Part shown: piece by piece, positions 6,075 to 9,800 of the stretch
Position numbering within the stretch: the first letter of the stretch is position 1
Layout: the number at the start of each line of letters is the position of its first letter
Assembly: GCA_023388235.1 (NCBI GenBank)
Contig: JAEWGQ010000246.1
Location: 1-9,800 of the forward strand
Source: Actinomycetes bacterium
GTDB lineage: Bacteria; Actinomycetota; Actinomycetes; Actinomycetales; Cellulomonadaceae
Direction: 5' to 3'
DNA: 9,800 nt
Made by a program: the position numbers and the translations under genes
The notes under the pieces: generated by a model
The model's input: only the letters and a program-made list of their open reading frames with translations
Database searches by the model: none
Told to the model about the DNA's origin: nothing

Positions 6075-6088
6075 CACAGCGCGCTGTG
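6075..6088. promoter_or_regulatory. Perfect 14-bp palindrome, candidate operator
   Basis: CACAGCGCGCTGTG is a perfect 14-bp palindrome, followed by a second copy of the half-site: GCGCTGT is directly repeated at 6081-6087 and 6088-6094. It sits between the putative -35 and -10 of the small-gene cassette, an arrangement typical of autoregulatory operators. It overlaps a possible RNA hairpin for the upstream glycosyltransferase. Confidence 0.5.
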
Positions 6089-6094
6089 CGCTGT
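6076..6094 (-). terminator. Candidate hairpin after the glycosyltransferase gene
   Basis: Read on the minus strand, ACAGCGC and GCGCTGT form a 7-bp stem with a 5-base loop (ACAGC), 17 bases past the glycosyltransferase stop at 6111. No U-tract follows. It uses the same bases as the palindromic operator, so it could insulate the cassette from the upstream operon, or it may simply be a by-product of the operator. Confidence 0.35.
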
Positions 6095-6110
6095 CCAGCC
6101 GCGTCGCCCC

Positions 6111-7451
6111 TCACCGGGCGGGGCTGGGGACCACCTCCCCGACGGCCTCCAGGATCTTGTCGAGCACCACGGCCCGGTCGAACTGCAGCGCGTACTCGCG
6201 GGCGGCGTCGGCGCGCTGCGCGCGCTCCTCGGGTCCCATGCCGAGCGCCCGGTCGAGCGCCGCCGCGATGGCGGCCGGGTCCTCGACGGGCACGATGAGC
6301 GCGGTGTCGCCGACCGCCTCGGGGATCCCGCCGGTGTCGGTCGTGATGACGGGGCCGCCGCCGGCCAGCATCTGCTCGACGAGCGCGATGCCGAACGTCT
6401 CGACGAACTCGGGGCGCGGCTTGGACGGCAGCACGTACGCGGCGGAGCCGGCCATGAGGTGCGGCTTCTCGTCGTCGGACACGTCGTCCAGGAACAGCAC
6501 GCGGTCGGCCACCGGCGACGCCTCGGCGTGCGCGCGCAGCCGGGCGGCGTCCGGGCCGCTGCCGGCGACGACCAGGCGGTGCGTGCCGGGCGCGCCGGAC
6601 GCGGCGTACCCGTCGATCAGGTCGTCCACGCCCTTGGCGGCGGCGAGCCGGGACAGGTACAGCACGTACCCGTCGCGGTCCAGGCCGCGCGCGGCGAGCA
6701 CGGCGTCCGTCTCGGCCTCGTCGCGGTCGAGGTACCGGGCGACGTCCACCGCCGGGTAGGAGATGCGGACGCGGTCGCGGCACTGCGCGGCGAACGTGGT
6801 GCCGTGCCGGGCGTCCACCGCCTCGGCCTCGGCGACGACCAGGTCCCGGGTGTACGCCGACACCGCCAGGCACACGTCGTGCTCCAGGTAGGAGGACAGG
6901 ACGTGCGCGGCGGCGCCGAACCGGTCGGCCTCGACGCACGCGCGCACGACGTTCGTGACGTCGGACCCCACGGCCTCGGCGACCGTCGTGACGCGCACGG
7001 GCAGCCCGGTGCGCCGCGCGACGTGCACCGCGTCGGCCACGGCCGTGGCGTGCGGGCTGAGGTACAGCGACAGCGCCACGGTCGGGACGCCGTCGGTGAA
7101 CAGCTCGACCAGCCGGCCGATCAGCCCGGCGACCCAGCGGCCGTCGGGGACCTTGTAGTCGCCGACGGGCGCGGGGCGCTCGACGACGACGCCGTCGCGG
7201 TAGGGCAGCACCCGGTCCAGCGGCTTCAGGGGCAGCCCGGCCGCCTGCAGCCGGTCGACGGGCCACGTGACGATGCGGACCTCGTCGAACCCGCGGTCGA
7301 GCGCGGCCTCGGCGAGGTTGCGGGCCTCCCCGGAGTGCCCGCAGATCACCGGGTCGGCCCGGACGACGATGACCAGGCGGCGGTCGACGCGGCGCGGCGG
7401 GACGGCGCCGGCGTCGACGTCGGCGGTGGGGACGAGGGTCGTGTCGGTCAC
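6111..7451 (-). CDS. GT4 family glycosyltransferase (GT-B fold)
   Basis: This 446-aa retaining GT-B glycosyltransferase of the GT4 type transfers a sugar from an activated donor, probably in the cytoplasm. The N-terminal acceptor domain has VVRADPVICGHSGEARNLAEAAL (29-51). The C-terminal donor domain has LYLSRLAAAKG (264-274, Arg268/Lys273 for donor phosphates), VVAGSGP (294-300), the E-x7-E pair Glu351/Glu359 in ETFGIALVE, and GGGPVITTDTGGIPE (364-378). No membrane segment or signal is present. GTG at 7451 is chosen for its GTGA overlap with the mannosidase stop and for GGAGG six bases upstream; about 24 flexible residues precede the first strand. Donor and acceptor are not readable from motifs. 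The GHSGEARN opening recalls synthases of small glycosylated solutes such as mannosylglucosyl-glycerate, a low-confidence memory. Coupling to a cytoplasmic GH92 suggests the two act on the same or related mannosides. Confidence 0.88.
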   Translation of the reverse strand: MTDTTLVPTADVDAGAVPPRRVDRRLVIVVRADPVICGHSGEARNLAEAALDRGFDEVRIVTWPVDRLQAAGLPLKPLDRVLPYRDGVVVERPAPVGDYKVPDGRWVAGLIGRLVELFTDGVPTVALSLYLSPHATAVADAVHVARRTGLPVRVTTVAEAVGSDVTNVVRACVEADRFGAAAHVLSSYLEHDVCLAVSAYTRDLVVAEAEAVDARHGTTFAAQCRDRVRISYPAVDVARYLDRDEAETDAVLAARGLDRDGYVLYLSRLAAAKGVDDLIDGYAASGAPGTHRLVVAGSGPDAARLRAHAEASPVADRVLFLDDVSDDEKPHLMAGSAAYVLPSKPRPEFVETFGIALVEQMLAGGGPVITTDTGGIPEAVGDTALIVPVEDPAAIAAALDRALGMGPEERAQRADAAREYALQFDRAVVLDKILEAVGEVVPSPAR

Positions 7452-9679
7452 GGCGTGCCTCCGGGGGTGCGGCTGTGCGGGGTGCCAGGGGCGGTGCTGA
7501 GCGAGGGCGGCCGGGCGGCGCCGGTCCACGGGCCGGGTGCGGGGCCGAGCTCGACCCGCAGGCGGCCGCCGGCGTGCACCTCGGTGCCGGTGAGCCACGT
7601 GCGGTCGAGCGCGGTGCCGTCGAGGTGCACCCGCTGGACGTACTGCGGCGGCCCGTCCGGCTCGGGTTCGACGAAGCCGCTGGTCTCGATGGTCAGCGGC
7701 CGCCCCCCGACGTCGATCCGGGCCTCCCGCCAGGCGGGGGCGTTCACCAGGAACAGGTTCTGGCCCGCGACGGGGAACAGCCCGAGGGTGGCCCACACGT
7801 ACCAGGACGACAGGCCGCCGGAGTCGTCGTTCCCGGGCAGCCCGCCGCGGCCGGTGCCGAACTGCTGCTGCGTGACGGCGTGCACGACCTCGGCGGTGCG
7901 GTCGGGCCGGCCGGCGTACTGGTAGGCCCAGGGGGCCTCCATGTCGGGCTCGTTGTTCAGGCCCTCGAACCGGTCGAGCGCGTACCCGGCGAGCATCTCC
8001 TCCACGGAGGGGGCGAGGCCGGGCTGCCGGACGGGTGCGGCGCCGTACCCGAAGAACCGGTCGAGCAGCGCGACGAACGCGGCGTCGCCGCCGGCCAGGT
8101 CGATGCGGGCGGCCATGTCGTGCAGCAGCCGGAACGAGTAGTTCCACCGGCCGCCCTCGTAGAACGTCGAGTCCCGCAGCAGCCCGGTCGCCGGGTCGAA
8201 GGCGTTCCGCCACCGGTCGGCGAGCGGCGCGAACTGCGCGACGAGCTGGCGGTCGCCGACCTGGTGGGCGATCACGGCGGTGCAGAAGTACCCGAAGGCC
8301 AGGTCGAGGGTGTGGCTGATCGGGTGGGTGCGCCCGTGCAGCAGGAACTCCTCGCCGTACGTGCGCCGCAGGTCGTTGTGCAGGTGCACGAGGGCCCAGT
8401 CCCAGTCCAGCGGCACCCCGAGCGCGCACAGGTCGGCGAGGAACGTGTGCGCCAGCGCGCTGCCCTGCCGGGAGAACCGGTCCGCGCCGCGCGCCATCCG
8501 GTAGCCGATCGGGAAGTTCCCCTCCTCCTCGGCGATGTGCAGGATCGCGGTGGCGAGCTCGGCGGCCTTGTCGGGCACCAGCGCCGTGAGCAGCGGCAGC
8601 TGCGTGCGGTAGATGTCCCACATCGTGGCGATGTCGAAGGCGAACGGGGTGTCGGTCGGCCAGAACGGGCTCTCGTCGGGCGCGAGGCAGGGCTTGACGA
8701 GCGAGTGGTACAGCGCCGTCGCCAGGACGGTGCGCCGGTCGGCGGACGGGGTGTCGACGGCGACGGTCCCGAGGTGCTGCCGCCACGTGTGCGCCGTGCG
8801 CGCCCGCCGTTCCGCGAACGACGACGGTCCGGGGCCGCACTCGCGGTGCAGGTTCTCGCGCGCCCGGTCGGCGCCGCGCAGCGAGAACCCGAACCGCAGC
8901 TCGACGACCTGCCCGGGCTCGGTCGGCCCCGCCCACATGAGCCCGAACGGCCGCAGGGTGGTCGGCCGGATGCGGTCGAAGTCCAGGCGGGTGCCGCCGG
9001 GCATCAGCCGCCGGTCGTACCAGAGCAGCTGGCGCCACTGCGGGGTGTCGCACTCCACGTGCACCGCGAGCGGCGCGCCCTCGACGGTGACCTCGCCCTG
9101 CGCGACGCCCGGCCCCAGCGACTCCAGGTGCGCGCGCAGCGGGACGGTCCGGCCGTAGGGGATGTCCAGCCCGCCGAGGCTGAGGTCGACCACGAGGCGG
9201 GCGTCGCGGTGCGCGGGGAACGTGTACCGGTGCACGGCCGTCTTCGGCCCGACCGTGACCTCGCACCGGATCCCGGAGTCGAGCGTCGCGGCGTACCAGC
9301 CGGGCTCGGCCTCCTCCTCGACCACGTCGTACAGCCGCCCGAGCTCGTCCAGCGGCTGCAGCATCGGCGTCACGCGCAGGTAGTTGTAGTACTTGCGGAT
9401 CGCGCCGGTGCCGGACTGCTGGAAGTGGGTGAACCCCGACGCCCGCTGCCGGGGGTGCAGCTCGGGGGGCAGGCCCTCGGTCGACAGGTCGTACCGCCCG
9501 TACCCGGTGGGGTAGGCACCGGAGTACGCGCACGCGCTCACCATGCCCAGCGGGTACGTCGCGCCGGGGTGGGTGTTGCCGACCTGGGGCTTGGGCGACC
9601 ACCAGGTCGCGGCCAGGCCGGTCTGCGGCGCGAGGGCCGTGGCCTCCGTGCCGATGAACGGGTCGACGTGCTCGAACAC
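7448..9679 (-). CDS. GH92 alpha-mannosidase-like enzyme, predicted cytoplasmic
   Basis: This 743-aa enzyme belongs to GH92, the calcium-dependent inverting exo-alpha-mannosidases. Motifs in order: VDPFIGT (5-11), GNTHPGA (34-40), SGFTHFQQSGTG (81-92), TMWDIYRTQLPLLT (352-365), SHTLDLAFGY (455-464), YEGGRWNYSF (507-516), NEPD (576-579), YAGRP (588-592) and GNDDSGGLSSWYVW (616-629). Glu508 is placed like the family's general acid; the GNDD aspartates fit the catalytic base region. The usual EGNAWQY is here EGGRWNY and GNDDCG is GNDDSG, marking a divergent subgroup. The protein begins almost at VDPFIGT. An in-frame TGA three codons before the GTG at 9679 rules out a longer N-terminus, so there is no signal peptide, unlike most known secreted members. 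A ribosome binding site AGGGGGGTGA (9695-9686) lies six bases upstream. It is the first gene of an operon with the GT4 gene. The C-terminus ends in a Pro/Gly/Ser/Thr tail (about 714-743). Confidence 0.93.
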   Translation of the reverse strand: MFEHVDPFIGTEATALAPQTGLAATWWSPKPQVGNTHPGATYPLGMVSACAYSGAYPTGYGRYDLSTEGLPPELHPRQRASGFTHFQQSGTGAIRKYYNYLRVTPMLQPLDELGRLYDVVEEEAEPGWYAATLDSGIRCEVTVGPKTAVHRYTFPAHRDARLVVDLSLGGLDIPYGRTVPLRAHLESLGPGVAQGEVTVEGAPLAVHVECDTPQWRQLLWYDRRLMPGGTRLDFDRIRPTTLRPFGLMWAGPTEPGQVVELRFGFSLRGADRARENLHRECGPGPSSFAERRARTAHTWRQHLGTVAVDTPSADRRTVLATALYHSLVKPCLAPDESPFWPTDTPFAFDIATMWDIYRTQLPLLTALVPDKAAELATAILHIAEEEGNFPIGYRMARGADRFSRQGSALAHTFLADLCALGVPLDWDWALVHLHNDLRRTYGEEFLLHGRTHPISHTLDLAFGYFCTAVIAHQVGDRQLVAQFAPLADRWRNAFDPATGLLRDSTFYEGGRWNYSFRLLHDMAARIDLAGGDAAFVALLDRFFGYGAAPVRQPGLAPSVEEMLAGYALDRFEGLNNEPDMEAPWAYQYAGRPDRTAEVVHAVTQQQFGTGRGGLPGNDDSGGLSSWYVWATLGLFPVAGQNLFLVNAPAWREARIDVGGRPLTIETSGFVEPEPDGPPQYVQRVHLDGTALDRTWLTGTEVHAGGRLRVELGPAPGPWTGAARPPSLSTAPGTPHSRTPGGTP

Positions 9680-9800
9680 CGCGGGTCACCCCCCTCGCCG
9701 GACTCGTGCGCTCCGGCGCGGCGGCGCGTCGGTGGGGGGACGCTACGCGCCGCAGGTGTCCGGCGGGTTACGGCGCGCGGACGCGTCGGCGGCGCGCTCC
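9680..9800 (-). promoter_or_regulatory. Upstream region of the GH92/GT4 operon
   Basis: This region holds the ribosome binding site of the GH92 gene (9695-9686) and a possible -10, TAGCGT (9745-9740, minus strand), which would give a leader of about 54 bases. No -35 match lies at standard spacing. A 7-bp inverted repeat, CGCGCCG/CGGCGCG (9746-9752 and 9771-9777), flanks the region just upstream of that -10. It could be an operator, or chance in GC-rich DNA. No gene is seen up to the window edge. Confidence 0.25.

Larger units (their letters stand above)
6067..6097 (-). promoter_or_regulatory. Candidate promoter of the 60-aa/253-aa cassette
   Basis: On the minus strand, TGGACA (6097-6092) resembles a -35 box and TAGCGT (6072-6067) fits the -10 pattern TANNNT, with a 19-base spacer. 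The spacer is slightly long for a housekeeping promoter. Transcription would start near 6060, leaving a leader of about 55 bases. The perfect 14-bp palindrome lies wholly inside the spacer, where a bound protein would block polymerase. Confidence 0.4.

Noticed and set aside
5823..6077. 84-aa form of the small cassette protein starting at 6077
   Set aside because: Its start would lie inside the palindrome/promoter, it has no ribosome binding site, and its first 24 residues are Arg/Pro/Ser-rich; GTG at 6005 has GAGGAG five bases upstream.
5250..7925. Plus-strand 891-aa open frame
   Set aside because: Antisense to four real genes, no recognisable domain, composition typical of a high-GC shadow frame.
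6111..9689. A single 1192-aa minus-strand protein including the glycosyltransferase
   Set aside because: Its first roughly 746 residues are the wrong frame of the GH92 gene. The glycosyltransferase starts at 7451 with a ribosome binding site, and the two frames overlap by GTGA; no frameshift or fusion is needed.
9746..9777. 7-bp inverted repeat CGCGCCG/CGGCGCG as a firm operator
   Set aside because: All-GC arms with an 18-base gap are expected by chance at this composition; kept only as a note in the upstream region entry.
1..9800. tRNA, rRNA, CRISPR array, insertion sequence or attachment site
   Set aside because: Looked for cloverleaf, repeated spacers, terminal inverted repeats and transposase-like proteins; none seen.

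Overview
The window is very GC-rich, with almost every third codon position G or C. Six of the nine genes start with GTG, and genes are packed with 4- to 8-base start/stop overlaps. Together with protein families that look actinobacterial, this points to an actinobacterium, probably in or near the Cellulomonadaceae (inference from composition and gene content; no marker gene is present). No tRNA, rRNA, CRISPR array, insertion sequence or integrase was seen. The longest gene-free stretch is 152-399 (248 bases).

Layout. (1) The 5' end of an unrecognised minus-strand gene runs off the left edge (1-151). (2) A divergent plus-strand gene (400-1716) encodes an alpha/beta hydrolase of the S33 prolyl-aminopeptidase type. 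It converges on (3) a minus-strand two-gene unit transcribed 4520 to 1723: a luciferase-like flavin oxidoreductase (346 aa), coupled by a GTGA overlap to a GH13 trehalose-synthase-like enzyme (586 aa). (4) Divergent from that unit is a plus-strand 147-aa protein (4638-5081). It joins a domain like the N-terminal head of the ScoMcrA restriction enzyme to a four-cysteine zinc ribbon. (5) Tail-to-tail with it is a compact minus-strand cassette: a 60-aa helical protein (6005-5823) overlapping by 8 bases a 253-aa protein with conserved-looking His/Gly/Arg motifs (5830-5069). It is preceded by a perfect 14-bp palindrome inside a plausible promoter. (6) A second minus-strand operon (9679 to 6111) encodes a signal-less GH92 alpha-mannosidase-like enzyme coupled by GTGA to a GT4 glycosyltransferase.

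Functionally, two blocks concern intracellular sugars: alpha-glucoside/trehalose chemistry beside a flavin enzyme, and a possible mannoside make/break pair. Between them lies a small block (4638-6005) of accessory character: a restriction-head/zinc-ribbon protein and a cassette laid out like a toxin-antitoxin pair. That block is the best place to look for an undescribed system. Its function is inference and is not shown by the sequence.
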